A DNA stretch of 64,000 nt, taken from Pseudomonas asplenii (GTDB lineage: Bacteria > Pseudomonadota > Gammaproteobacteria > Pseudomonadales > Pseudomonadaceae). A program made the translations under genes and the position numbers. The stretch covers positions 2,170,001-2,234,000 of the forward strand of contig NZ_LT629777.1 in NCBI RefSeq assembly GCF_900105475.1, read 5' to 3'. This document shows positions 19,274 to 27,629 of the stretch, piece by piece. Each line of letters opens with the position of its first letter. The stretch's first letter is position 1. Under the pieces are notes generated by a model. That model saw nothing but the letters and a program-made list of their open reading frames with translations. It did no database searches and was not told the origin of the DNA.

Positions 19274-20430
19274 TGAAACGCATCCTCAGCGCCCCCCGCC
19301 CGGACTGGCAGGCCACTGCCGAACGGCTGGGTTTTCACTTCCATACCTTCGATGGCGAACCCTATTGGGATGAGTCGGCGTACTACCAGTTCAGCCTGCG
19401 CCAGATCGAGGACGACCTCGAAGAGCCGACCCGCCAGTTGCATGAGCTGTGCATGGAGTTGGTCGAACGGGTAGTGGACAGCGAGCAACTGCTCGACCGA
19501 CTGGCGATCCCCGAGGGTTATCGTGACCTGATCCGTCATTCCTGGCGACAGGGGCATCCGCATCTCTATGGACGCATGGACCTGTGCTACGACGGCAACG
19601 GCCCGGCCAAGCTGCTTGAGACCAATTACGACACGCCGACGTCGCTGTACGAGGCGAGTTTCTTCCAGTACGTCTGGCTCGAAGAACAGATGCGGCGCGG
19701 GCAGTTGCCGGCCCACTCCGACCAGTTCAACAGTCTCGAAGACAAGTTGCTCCAGGCATTCGTCGAGACGGGTTTCCAGTCGCCGTTCCACTTCGCTTCG
19801 GTGCGCGATTCGCTGGAGGATCGTGGCACGGTCGAGTATCTCAGTGATATCGCCCGCCAGGCAGGGCTGGTAACGCACCTGATCGATATCGAGGCGATTG
19901 GGCTGGACCGGTCTGGGTGTTTTGTCGATGAGCAGGACCAGCCGATCAGTACGCTGTTCAAACTCTACCCTTGGGAAAACCTGTTCAGTGAGGCATTCGG
20001 CCCAGCCATCGGCCACAGCCGAACGCTGTTCGTCGAGCCGCCGTGGAAGGCGATCCTCTCGAACAAAGGCGCCCTGGCGCTACTGTGGGAAATGCATGAA
20101 GGCCACCCGAACCTTTTGCCGGCCTTCATCGACCCGGACCCGAGCGGCCGTCCTGCCCGCGGCTGGGTGCGCAAGCCGTTCTTTTCCCGCGAAGGTGCCA
20201 ACGTCGAGATCCAGACGCCGACCGGCGAACGGTTCAGTGAGCCGGGCCCCTATGACCAGGGGCCGTTCGTGCTGCAGCAGTTCCAACCGCTGCCGACGTT
20301 CGCCGGCAGCTACACAGTGCTTGGCAGTTGGATGATCGGTGACCAGCCGGCCGGCATCGGCATTCGCGAGGACCACTCACTGATCACCAAGGACACCAGC
20401 CGCTTCCTGCCGCACATCATCCTCGACTGA
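19273..20430 (+). CDS. Glutathionylspermidine-synthase-like ATP-grasp ligase
   Basis: A 385-residue protein with the synthase (ATP-grasp) half of glutathionylspermidine synthase and no amidase domain. Features include YYQFSLRQIEDDLEEPTRQLH near the start, RMDLCYDGNGPAKLLETNYDTPTSLYEA, and a C-terminal segment (VRKPFFSREGANVEI; QQFQPLPTFAGSYTVLGSWMIGDQPAGIGIRED) carrying the nucleotide/metal residues. It should form an amide bond using ATP. Whether the substrate is glutathione plus spermidine or a peptide/envelope component is unknown. It overlaps DUF1190 by one base, completing a three-gene cassette, and converges on the acyltransferase with a 3-base gap. Confidence 0.82.
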   Translation: MKRILSAPRPDWQATAERLGFHFHTFDGEPYWDESAYYQFSLRQIEDDLEEPTRQLHELCMELVERVVDSEQLLDRLAIPEGYRDLIRHSWRQGHPHLYGRMDLCYDGNGPAKLLETNYDTPTSLYEASFFQYVWLEEQMRRGQLPAHSDQFNSLEDKLLQAFVETGFQSPFHFASVRDSLEDRGTVEYLSDIARQAGLVTHLIDIEAIGLDRSGCFVDEQDQPISTLFKLYPWENLFSEAFGPAIGHSRTLFVEPPWKAILSNKGALALLWEMHEGHPNLLPAFIDPDPSGRPARGWVRKPFFSREGANVEIQTPTGERFSEPGPYDQGPFVLQQFQPLPTFAGSYTVLGSWMIGDQPAGIGIREDHSLITKDTSRFLPHIILD

Positions 20431-20433
20431 GCT

Positions 20434-21321
20434 TCAGTCGCGCTCGTTGCGCAGGGCGGCGATGCGCTGGTCTTTCTCGCTCCAGAGCTGGTTGACCCAG
20501 TCCTGGACGCGCTTGCGCAGCACCGGGTCGCTCTCGTAGTCGCCCTGCCACAGGCTCGGGTCCATGGCCCGGGTCTGGAAGTCGATGATCACCTTGGGTA
20601 CGTTGCCGCTGATCAGGTCCCAGAAGCCCGGAATCCTGTCCTGTGGATAAACCACCGTGACATCAAGGACCGCATCCAGCTGTTCGCCCATCGCCGCCAG
20701 GACGAACGCCACGCCGCCGGCTTTGGGTTTGAGCAGGTGCTGGAACGGCGACGCCTGCTGCTGGCGCTTGGCCTGGCTGAAACGGGTGCCTTCCAGGTAG
20801 TTGACCACGGTCACCGGCTGGCGCTTGAACAGCTCGCAGGCGGCCTTGGTGATTTCCAGGTCCTGGCCCTTGAGTTTCGGGTGTTTGTCCAGAAAGGCCT
20901 TGGAGTAGCGTTTCATGAACGGATAGTCCAGCGCCCACCAGGCCAGGCCGAGGAAGGGGACCCAGATCAGTTCCTTCTTGAGAAAGAACTTGAAGAACGG
21001 CGTATGCCGGTTGAGCGCCTGGATCAAGGCTGGAATATCGACCCAGCTCTGGTGGTTGCACACCACCAGGTACGAGGTGTCGCGGCGCAGCCCTTCGGCA
21101 CCGCGAATCTCCCAGCGGGTGGGGATGCACAGGTTGAAGATCAGCTTGTCGATTTCGGCCCAGGTCTGGGCGATCCACATCACCGCGCGGCTGGCGTGAT
21201 CGCGCAGGCGACCGGGCAGCACCAGCTTGAGCAGGGCGAACAGCATCAGCGGGCCGAACAGCACCAGTGTGTTGAGCAGTAACAGCAGCGTGACGAGACT
21301 GCCGGTGAGCAGGCGGCGCAT
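20434..21321 (-). CDS. 1-acyl-sn-glycerol-3-phosphate-acyltransferase-like protein
   Basis: A 295-residue membrane acyltransferase of the PlsC/YihG type. Two N-terminal hydrophobic stretches (LLTGSLVTLLLLLNTLVLFGPLMLFALLKLVL) precede the catalytic NHQSWVD (HX4D, about residue 94). Then come the substrate motif YLEGTRFSQAKR and PKAGGVAFVL. It probably acylates lysophosphatidate or a related lipid at the inner membrane. The ATG at 21321 starts at the membrane segment; an in-frame extension to 21381 lacks support. It is divergent from the retropepsin-like gene. Confidence 0.85.
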   Translation of the reverse strand: MRRLLTGSLVTLLLLLNTLVLFGPLMLFALLKLVLPGRLRDHASRAVMWIAQTWAEIDKLIFNLCIPTRWEIRGAEGLRRDTSYLVVCNHQSWVDIPALIQALNRHTPFFKFFLKKELIWVPFLGLAWWALDYPFMKRYSKAFLDKHPKLKGQDLEITKAACELFKRQPVTVVNYLEGTRFSQAKRQQQASPFQHLLKPKAGGVAFVLAAMGEQLDAVLDVTVVYPQDRIPGFWDLISGNVPKVIIDFQTRAMDPSLWQGDYESDPVLRKRVQDWVNQLWSEKDQRIAALRNERD

Positions 21322-21505
21322 ACAGGACTCTTCCAGGGCCAGAGGACGGGCCATGATAAAGGCGTGGCCGGCAGACGCCAAATCGACCGGCCGACGCAGG
21401 TTTCACGGGATCAGCCGTCATTTCGCCGCTTTGTTCATGAACCAATGACGTCGGCACGGTCTAAAATGGCGCTCTCTGTGCGTCCACTCAAAAGGTGCAA
21501 TCCCA

Positions 21506-22006
21506 GTGAAATCCGTTCTTGCCCTGTTGTCCCTCCTGGCCCTGCCGGTCATGGCCGCCGAGCCGACCCTCTACGGGCGCTACGAATACATTCGCCTGCC
21601 GGAAATCGGCCAGACGTTCAAAGCCAAGATGGACACCGGCGCGCTCACTGCGTCGCTGTCGGCCAAGGACATCGAGTTGTTCAAGCGCGATGGCGAGGAC
21701 TGGGTGCGTTTCCGCCTCGGCACCGCCGATGCCGACAACAAGGTCTACCAGCACAAGGTCTCGCGCATCAGCAAGATCAAGACCCGTTCCGAAGAGGACG
21801 AGGAGGGCGAAGTCGCCGACCCGAGCAAGCGCCCGGTGGTGGACCTGGAAATGTGCCTGGGCAACGTCAAACGCACGGTTGAGGTCAACCTGACCAACCG
21901 CAGCAGCTTCAACTACCCGCTGCTGATCGGCGCCAAGGCCCTGCGCGAGTTCGGTGCGGCAGTGAACCCGGCCCGGCGTTATACCGCCGACCAGCCCGAC
22001 TGCTGA
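21506..22006 (+). CDS. Retropepsin-like / ATP-dependent zinc protease family protein
   Basis: A 166-residue protein with a signal peptide (MKSVLALLSLLALPVMA). It carries the aspartic-protease-like motif MDTGALTASL (about residues 44-53) and a closing strand (SSFNYPLLIGAKAL). The family (PF05618) is annotated as zinc protease but has a retropepsin fold with a DTGA active-site Asp. Periplasmic location is inferred from the signal. It lies just before creB, as I recall for PA0462 in P. aeruginosa. Function unknown. Confidence 0.8.
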   Translation: MKSVLALLSLLALPVMAAEPTLYGRYEYIRLPEIGQTFKAKMDTGALTASLSAKDIELFKRDGEDWVRFRLGTADADNKVYQHKVSRISKIKTRSEEDEEGEVADPSKRPVVDLEMCLGNVKRTVEVNLTNRSSFNYPLLIGAKALREFGAAVNPARRYTADQPDC

Positions 22007-22064
22007 TTGACGGGGCGACACGCGTCCGGCACCGTTGCGCCATTGCCCACAGTGCTCGGACGCC

Positions 22065-22745
22065 ATGCCCCATATTCTGATAGTCGAAGACGAAACGGCG
22101 ATTGCCGATACCCTGGTCTATGCCTTGCAGGGCGAGGGTTTCACCACCACCTGGCTGAACCTCGGCAGCGCGGCGGTCGAGTACCAGCGTACGACGCCGG
22201 CCGACCTGCTGATTCTCGATATCGGCCTGCCGGACATCACTGGCTTCGAGGTCTGCAAGCAATTGCGCCGGTTCACCGAGGTGCCGGTGATTTTTCTCAG
22301 TGCCCGTGACGGCGAGATCGACCGTGTAGTGGGTCTTGAGATCGGCGCCGACGATTATGTGGTCAAGCCTTTCAGCCCGCGCGAAGTGGCGGCGCGGGTC
22401 CGGGCGATTCTCAAACGGGTGGTGCCCGCAGCGCCGGCAGCCGTGGGCAGCGAGCGTTTCGTGGTCGACCACGAACGGGTGCAGATCAGTTACCGCGCAC
22501 AGTTGCTGAGCCTGACCCGGCATGAGTTCCGCCTGCTCGCCTGCCTGCTGGAACAGCCCGAGCGGGTGTTCAGCCGCGAGCAACTGCTCGACGCCGTCGG
22601 GGTCGCGGCGGACGCCGGCTACGAGCGCAGCATCGACAGCCACATCAAGAGCCTGCGGGCCAAGTTGCGACTGGTGGCCAGCGATGCCGAGCCGATCCAG
22701 ACCCATCGCGGCCTGGGTTACAGCTACAGCCCGAGTAACAGCTGA
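22065..22745 (+). CDS. creB: Two-component response regulator CreB
   Basis: A 226-residue OmpR-family regulator. The receiver has HILIVEDETAIADT, the phospho-acceptor Asp in LLILDIGLPDITG, and the Lys in DDYVVKPFSPRE. A winged-helix DNA-binding domain follows (LSLTRHEFRLLACLLEQPERVFSREQLLDAV; SIDSHIKSLRAKL). It is one-base coupled to creC and followed by creD, which fixes the name. In P. aeruginosa CreBC senses cell-wall stress (PBP4 loss) and activates creD and genes for beta-lactam and biofilm responses through the cre tag. Confidence 0.93.
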   Translation: MPHILIVEDETAIADTLVYALQGEGFTTTWLNLGSAAVEYQRTTPADLLILDIGLPDITGFEVCKQLRRFTEVPVIFLSARDGEIDRVVGLEIGADDYVVKPFSPREVAARVRAILKRVVPAAPAAVGSERFVVDHERVQISYRAQLLSLTRHEFRLLACLLEQPERVFSREQLLDAVGVAADAGYERSIDSHIKSLRAKLRLVASDAEPIQTHRGLGYSYSPSNS

Positions 22746-24163
22746 TGCCGTTGGGGCTGCGGATCTTTCTGGTGTATTTCCTGTTCGTCGGCCTGACCGG
22801 CTATTTCGTGCTGAGCACGGTGATGAAGGAAATCCGCCCCGGTGTGCGCCAGTCCACCGAGGAAACCCTGGTGGACACCGCCAACCTGCTGGCGGAAATC
22901 CTCCATGACGACGTCAAGGCTGGCTCCCTCGGCCAGAGCCGCTTGCCCGAAGTGCTCAAGGCCTACGGCAAGCGCAAGCCAGCGGCGAATATCTGGGGTT
23001 TGCCGAAGAACCAGGTCAACCACCGGATCTACGTGACCGACGCCAAGGGCATCGTCCTGCTCGACTCCGCCGGGCTGGCGCTGGGGCAGGATTATTCTCG
23101 CTGGAACGATGTGTACCTGACGCTACGTGGCGAATACGGTGCGCGCTCGACCCGCTCCGATCCCGACGACCCGAATTCCTCGGTGATGCACGTCGGTGCG
23201 CCGATCACAGATAACGGCGAGATCATCGGCGTGGTCACCGTGGCCAAGCCCAACAGTTCATTGCAGCCCTATGTCGATCGCACCGAGCATCGCCTGATCC
23301 TCTGGGGCATCGGCCTGATCGCCATGGGTTTGCTGTTCGGGGCGTTGTTGTCCTGGTGGCTGAGCGCCGCGCTCCGGCGCTTGACCGGCTACGCCCAGGC
23401 CGTCAGCGAGGGCCGGCGCGCCGAGCTGCCGCATTATCGCGGTGGGGAAATGGAGCAGTTGGCCAGTGCCGTGGAGCACATGCGTACGCAACTGGAGGGC
23501 AAGGCCTACGTCGAGCGTTACGTGCACACTTTGACTCATGAGCTGAAAAGCCCGCTGGCAGCGATTCGCGGCGCCGCCGAGTTACTGCATGGCGAGATGC
23601 CGCAGGTCCAGCGCGAGCGTTTCGTCGGCAACATCGAGAGCGAAAGTGCGCGCATGCAGCAGTTGATCGAACGGCTGCTGAACCTGGCGCTGGTGGAGCA
23701 ACGCCAGGTGCTGGAGGATCAGGTCGAGGTACCGTTGGCGGCGCTGGTCGACGAAGTGCTGCTGGCACAGGCTGCCCGTATCGAAAAGGCCGGCCTGCAG
23801 ATCGAGCGCCGGATCGCCGCCGACCTCAGCCTGTTCGGCGAGCGTTTCCTGCTGCGCCAGGCCATCGGCAACCTGCTGGACAATGCCCTGGATTTCACAC
23901 CCAGCGGCGGGGTGATCCGCTTTAGCGCCGAGCGGGACGGAGAGCAATTGCAGTTGAGCCTGTTCAACCAGGCCGAAGCGATTCCCGACTACGCCCTGCC
24001 ACGCCTGAGCGAGCGTTTCTACTCGCTGCCGCGCCCCCACAGCGGCCGCAAGAGCACCGGGCTGGGGCTGAACTTCGTCGAGGAAGTGGTGAAGCTGCAC
24101 GGCGGTCAGTTGCTGATCGGCAACGTCGAAGGTGGGGTCGAGGTGACGTTGCGTCTGCCGTGA
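22745..24163 (+). CDS. creC: Sensor histidine kinase CreC
   Basis: A 472-residue kinase. Membrane segment 1 is at residues 5-22. A periplasmic sensor region of about 150 residues follows, then membrane segment 2 (LILWGIGLIAMGLLFGALLSWW, about residue 185) and a HAMP-like linker. The H box is YVHTLTHELKSPLAAIRGAAELL with the phospho-His. N and G boxes are LRQAIGNLLDNALDF and STGLGLNFVEEVVKLHGG. The start overlaps the creB stop by one base. It phosphorylates CreB. Confidence 0.93.
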   Translation: MPLGLRIFLVYFLFVGLTGYFVLSTVMKEIRPGVRQSTEETLVDTANLLAEILHDDVKAGSLGQSRLPEVLKAYGKRKPAANIWGLPKNQVNHRIYVTDAKGIVLLDSAGLALGQDYSRWNDVYLTLRGEYGARSTRSDPDDPNSSVMHVGAPITDNGEIIGVVTVAKPNSSLQPYVDRTEHRLILWGIGLIAMGLLFGALLSWWLSAALRRLTGYAQAVSEGRRAELPHYRGGEMEQLASAVEHMRTQLEGKAYVERYVHTLTHELKSPLAAIRGAAELLHGEMPQVQRERFVGNIESESARMQQLIERLLNLALVEQRQVLEDQVEVPLAALVDEVLLAQAARIEKAGLQIERRIAADLSLFGERFLLRQAIGNLLDNALDFTPSGGVIRFSAERDGEQLQLSLFNQAEAIPDYALPRLSERFYSLPRPHSGRKSTGLGLNFVEEVVKLHGGQLLIGNVEGGVEVTLRLP

Positions 24164-24166
24164 ATT

Positions 24167-24182
24167 TCCACACAGTCTTCAC
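24167..24182 (+). promoter_or_regulatory. cre tag (CreB-binding direct repeat)
   Basis: The sequence TCCAC-N6-TTCAC matches the CreB consensus TTCAC-N6-TTCAC with one mismatch. It lies 67 bases before the creD ATG, immediately after the creC stop, so creD probably has a CreB-activated promoter of its own besides read-through. Confidence 0.72.
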
Positions 24183-24249
24183 ATAGGCTCCATCAACGGC
24201 CCACACGGGCGGCTCAGACTTTCTCCCATTCCAACAGGGAGAGAGACCC

Positions 24250-25623
24250 ATGAACCGCAGTCTGGCGATAAAATTCGGGGCGATTGCCCTACTGATGCTG
24301 TTGTTGCTGGTTCCGTTGATGATGATCGACGGCTTGATCCGCGAGCGGCAGTACCTGCGTGACGGTGTCCTGGAAGATATCGCCCGCAGCTCCAGCAACA
24401 GCCAACTGATCAGCGGACCGGTGCTGGTGGTGCCCTATCGCCAGACCGTGCGCGAGTGGAAGACCGACGCCAAGGGCAAGCGGATCCAGGAGAGCAAGGA
24501 AGTCAGCGGGCGCCTGTACCTGCTGCCGGACCGTTTCGAGCTTGACGGCAAGGTCCAGACCGAACGCCGTGCGCGCGGCATTTATGAAGCGCGGTTGTTT
24601 CACGCCAATAACCATATCAGCGGCACCTTCGTCCTGCCGGCACAATTGGGAATTGACGAAGACTTTGCCGATTACCGCTTCGACGAGCCTTACCTGGCGG
24701 TCGGCATCAGCGATATCCGGGGTATCGAGAACGCCCTGACGCTGCAATTGGGCGAGCGGCAACTGGAGTTCATGCCGGGGACCCAGGTGAGTTGGCTGGG
24801 CGACGGCGTGCATGTGACTCTGCCACGGGTTGACGGTCGTCAGCAGCAGCGCCTGGACTTCTCCTTCGACCTGGCCTTGCAGGGGACCGGTCAATTGCAG
24901 GTGATTCCGGTGGGCAAGACCAGCAACGTGCACCTGAGTGCCGACTGGCCGCACCCAAGCTTCATCGGCAACTACCTGCCGACCCAGCGTGAAGTGACCG
25001 AGCAGGGTTTCAGTGCCAACTGGCAGACCTCGTTCTTCTCCACCAACCTGCATGAAGCGATGAGCAACTGCGTCGACACCAACCGTTGCGAGGCCTTCAA
25101 CGAGCGCAGTTTCGGGGTGAGCCTGATCGATCCGGTGGATCAGTACCTCAAGTCCGATCGGGCGATCAAATATGCGTTGCTGTTCATTGCCCTGACGTTC
25201 GCCGGTTTCTTCCTGTTCGAAGTGCTCAAGCGGTTGGCGGTCCACCCGATCCAGTACGCCCTGGTGGGCGCGGCGCTGGCGTTGTTTTACCTGTTGTTGC
25301 TGTCGTTGTCGGAGCACCTGGGGTTTGGCCTGGCCTACCTGGTGTCGGCGGGGGCCTGTGTCGGCTTGATCGGCTTCTATACCTGCCATGTGTTGCGCAG
25401 CCTGGGACATGGTCTGGGTTTCGCCAGCGCGTTGGCCGCTCTCTATGGCTTGCTGTATGGGTTGCTGAGCGCCGAGGACTACGCGTTGCTGATGGGCTCG
25501 TTGCTGTTGTTCTGCCTGCTTGGCGTGTTCATGGTGCTGACTCGCAAGCTCGACTGGTATGGGGTTGGGCAGGCCAAGGTGGTCGAGGGCCAGCCGGTCG
25601 CAGCTGAGGTGCGCCATGAGTAG
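24250..25623 (+). CDS. creD: Cell envelope integrity protein CreD
   Basis: A 457-residue inner-membrane protein. Its N-terminal membrane segment is IALLMLLLLVPLMMIDGLIRER (about residues 11-35). A large periplasmic domain of about 270 residues includes SGPVLVVPYRQTV. Five or so C-terminal membrane segments start at about residue 303 (YALLFIALTFAGFFLFEVLKRLAVHPIQY, the CreD hallmark). It starts after gggagagaga. CreD is the main CreBC-regulated product and protects the envelope under stress. It is followed by a strong REP hairpin. Confidence 0.93.
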   Translation: MNRSLAIKFGAIALLMLLLLVPLMMIDGLIRERQYLRDGVLEDIARSSSNSQLISGPVLVVPYRQTVREWKTDAKGKRIQESKEVSGRLYLLPDRFELDGKVQTERRARGIYEARLFHANNHISGTFVLPAQLGIDEDFADYRFDEPYLAVGISDIRGIENALTLQLGERQLEFMPGTQVSWLGDGVHVTLPRVDGRQQQRLDFSFDLALQGTGQLQVIPVGKTSNVHLSADWPHPSFIGNYLPTQREVTEQGFSANWQTSFFSTNLHEAMSNCVDTNRCEAFNERSFGVSLIDPVDQYLKSDRAIKYALLFIALTFAGFFLFEVLKRLAVHPIQYALVGAALALFYLLLLSLSEHLGFGLAYLVSAGACVGLIGFYTCHVLRSLGHGLGFASALAALYGLLYGLLSAEDYALLMGSLLLFCLLGVFMVLTRKLDWYGVGQAKVVEGQPVAAEVRHE

Positions 25624-25707
25624 GTCGCTGGGGTTGCGCGAGGATCAGCAGTGGGGGATGGAGTTGGCACGGCTTATCGGCGAGGGCGTTCTTGAGGTTG
25701 CCAAGAG

Positions 25708-25782
25708 CTTCGCGGGCAAGCCCTGCTCCTACAAGGGGCGGTGGTCGAAACGCACTTGTAGTAGCAGGGCTTGCCCGCGAAG
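25708..25782. repeat. Near-perfect REP inverted pair
   Basis: The arm at 25708-25735 (cttcgcgggcaagccctgct...) and its inverse at 25755-25782 match at 27 of 28 positions, with a 19-base loop. It separates the convergent creD and MFS genes and can serve as a bidirectional transcription/mRNA end. Confidence 0.85.
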
Positions 25783-25806
25783 GGGCCCTTGAACCTTACT
25801 TCAGTC

Positions 25807-27099
25807 TCATGCCGTGGCTGGAGTACCGCTCAGCGTTGGTTCGTTCGGTACCGCCTTGACCGGGCGAGCCACGTTCCACACCAGCAGCGCGGCGACGATG
25901 TCGAAGATCGCCAGGGCCACGAACAGCGGGTTGTAGCCGACCTTGGTCACCATGATGCCCAGCAGCATGGTGAACAGCGCCGCGCCGAAGTAGCCGAACA
26001 TGCCGCCGACACCGGTGGCGGTGGCCACTTCGTTCTTGCCGAAAGAGTCGGAGGTGATTGCGTACAGTGCACCCGAGAGTGTCTGGTGGGCAAAGCCGCC
26101 GACACAGAGCAGGGCGATGGCCATGTAAGGGCTTTCCACCAGGCCGATGCAGGCCGGGCCGATCATGAAGCTGCAACCGAGGAACATCACCATCTTGCGC
26201 GAGGTGAACAGGCTGACCTTAAGGTGCTTGTGGAAGAACGGGCTCAGGTAGCCACCGAGAATGCAGCCCAGGTCTGCGGCCAGGAATGGCAGCCAGGCGA
26301 ACATCGCGATTTCCTTGATGTTCATGTGCCGCTCGGTCATCAGGTACAGCGGAATCCAGGCGTTGAAGGTCTGCCAGGCCGGTTCGGAGAGAAAGCGTGC
26401 ACTGGCGATGGCGAAGAAGTTACGGCTGATGACGACTTTCTTCCAACTGCCCTTTTTCGACACCGGGTCTTTGAAGTGTTCTTCCTGGCCACTGAGGATG
26501 TAGTCGCGCTCGGCGTCGCCGAGGTGCTTCTGGTCCCGTGGGTGCTTGTACAGCCACAGCCAGATCAGGCTCCAGAGGATGCCCAGGGCGCCGACGATGA
26601 TGAATGCCAGTTGCCAGCCACTGTGCAGGATCGCCCAGACTACCAGCGGCGGTGCCAGCAGCGCACCGAAGGACGAGCCGATGTTGAACCAGCCGATGGC
26701 GACGGAACGCTCCTTGGCCGGGAACCATTCGGTGGTGGTCTTGACCGCCGACGGCAGGCCGGCGGCTTCGGTAATGCCGAGCAACCCGCGCACGACCGCG
26801 AGGCCTTGCCAACCGCTCGCCATGGCTGCGGCCGCACAGGCCAGGGACCAGGCAATAGCGAAGATCGCAAAGCCCAGCTTGGTGCCGATGGCGTCGACGA
26901 TGTAGCCGGCAATCGGCTGCATCAGCGCATAGCCGATCTGCCAGGCGACGACGATGTGCGAATACTGTTCGGTGGAAATGCTCATCTCGCTCATCAGCGT
27001 CGGAGCGGCCACCGACAGGGTATTGCGAGCCAGGTAGTTGACCATCAGGCCACAGGTGACCAGGCCGATCATCCACCAGCGGATGCCTTTGATTTTCAT
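25807..27099 (-). CDS. MFS transporter, hexuronate (ExuT/ACS)-like
   Basis: A 430-residue permease with twelve predicted membrane segments. Family signatures are LVNYLARNTLSVAAPTLM-like text near the start, AIGWFNIGSSFGALLAPPLV (segment 5) and GRP-type loops (GYIVDAIGTKLGF). It resembles anion:cation symporters such as ExuT, GudP and the tartrate transporters. A sugar acid is the likely substrate, but which one is not readable. The ATG at 27099 is preferred to a GTG three bases upstream. No catabolic gene is adjacent, so it is a single-gene unit. Confidence 0.85.
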   Translation of the reverse strand: MKIKGIRWWMIGLVTCGLMVNYLARNTLSVAAPTLMSEMSISTEQYSHIVVAWQIGYALMQPIAGYIVDAIGTKLGFAIFAIAWSLACAAAAMASGWQGLAVVRGLLGITEAAGLPSAVKTTTEWFPAKERSVAIGWFNIGSSFGALLAPPLVVWAILHSGWQLAFIIVGALGILWSLIWLWLYKHPRDQKHLGDAERDYILSGQEEHFKDPVSKKGSWKKVVISRNFFAIASARFLSEPAWQTFNAWIPLYLMTERHMNIKEIAMFAWLPFLAADLGCILGGYLSPFFHKHLKVSLFTSRKMVMFLGCSFMIGPACIGLVESPYMAIALLCVGGFAHQTLSGALYAITSDSFGKNEVATATGVGGMFGYFGAALFTMLLGIMVTKVGYNPLFVALAIFDIVAALLVWNVARPVKAVPNEPTLSGTPATA

Positions 27100-27311
27100 C
27101 ACTTCACCATTGTTTTTTTTGGAGTCGAGGTGGTACGCAGCGCCCCGTACTTGAAGGGGGAACCGGTTTACAGGGGCATCAGCAGGGCGGCGAGTTGGCC
27201 GTCGGGGAGAAGGCGATGCGCGAGGTGCACGGAACTGCGGGGACAGCGAGGAATTTGATCATTTGCATTGACACTCTTTGAATTATTTTTATTGGAGCAA
27301 ATTTGTTTCGT

Positions 27312-27330
27312 TGTATGTCGTCGTATGACT
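27312..27330 (-). promoter_or_regulatory. Candidate GntR-type operator upstream of the MFS gene
   Basis: The sequence ttgtatgtc-gtcgtatgac contains two GTATG units five bases apart, like FadR/GntR-class sites (TTGTATGAC types). The ten-mer gtcgtatgac recurs at 27427-27436. It lies about 210 bases upstream of the transporter start. The regulator gene is not in the window. Confidence 0.35.
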
Positions 27331-27383
27331 GTGGCCTTTATAAGGACTGCCAAGAGGTCATGTCAATGGATTTTTCAATAAAG

Positions 27384-27420
27384 AAGCGCCCGTAGAGGCG
27401 TTTTGCCAACGGGCGCTTTT
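27384..27420 (-). terminator. Rho-independent terminator
   Basis: The stem aagcgcccgt (27384-27393) pairs with acgggcgctt (27409-27418), with T-runs on both sides. It lies 26 bases past the small membrane protein and ends the minus-strand iron-uptake transcripts. Confidence 0.85.
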
Positions 27421-27446
27421 GGTGTTGTCGTATGACTGGCTTATTG

Positions 27447-27629
27447 CTATGGGCGGCGCCGCAGCAGCGCCTGGAGACCGATGACGGTTGGAATACCCAG
27501 CCCCAGCCAGCTCAGCGCATCCCACAGGCCATCGCCGAGCAGGGCGCTGAACAGCCCAGAGGCGGTGAGCACGGCGATCAGCAGGGGGAGGGTGAAGACC
27601 TTCCAGAAGCTCGACGTTCGGGGTTTCAT
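27447..27629 (-). CDS. Small inner-membrane protein downstream of the PepSY gene
   Basis: A 60-residue protein (MKPRTSSFWKVFTLPLLIAV...) with two membrane segments (FTLPLLIAVLTASGLFSALL; LSWLGLGIPTVIGLQALL) and an Arg-rich end. Its ATG overlaps the PepSY stop by four bases (ATGA), so translation is coupled. This is stronger evidence than length alone that it is a real gene. I recall such small proteins next to PepSY membrane proteins in pseudomonad siderophore loci. Function unknown; perhaps a partner of the PepSY protein. Confidence 0.72.
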   Translation of the reverse strand: MKPRTSSFWKVFTLPLLIAVLTASGLFSALLGDGLWDALSWLGLGIPTVIGLQALLRRRP

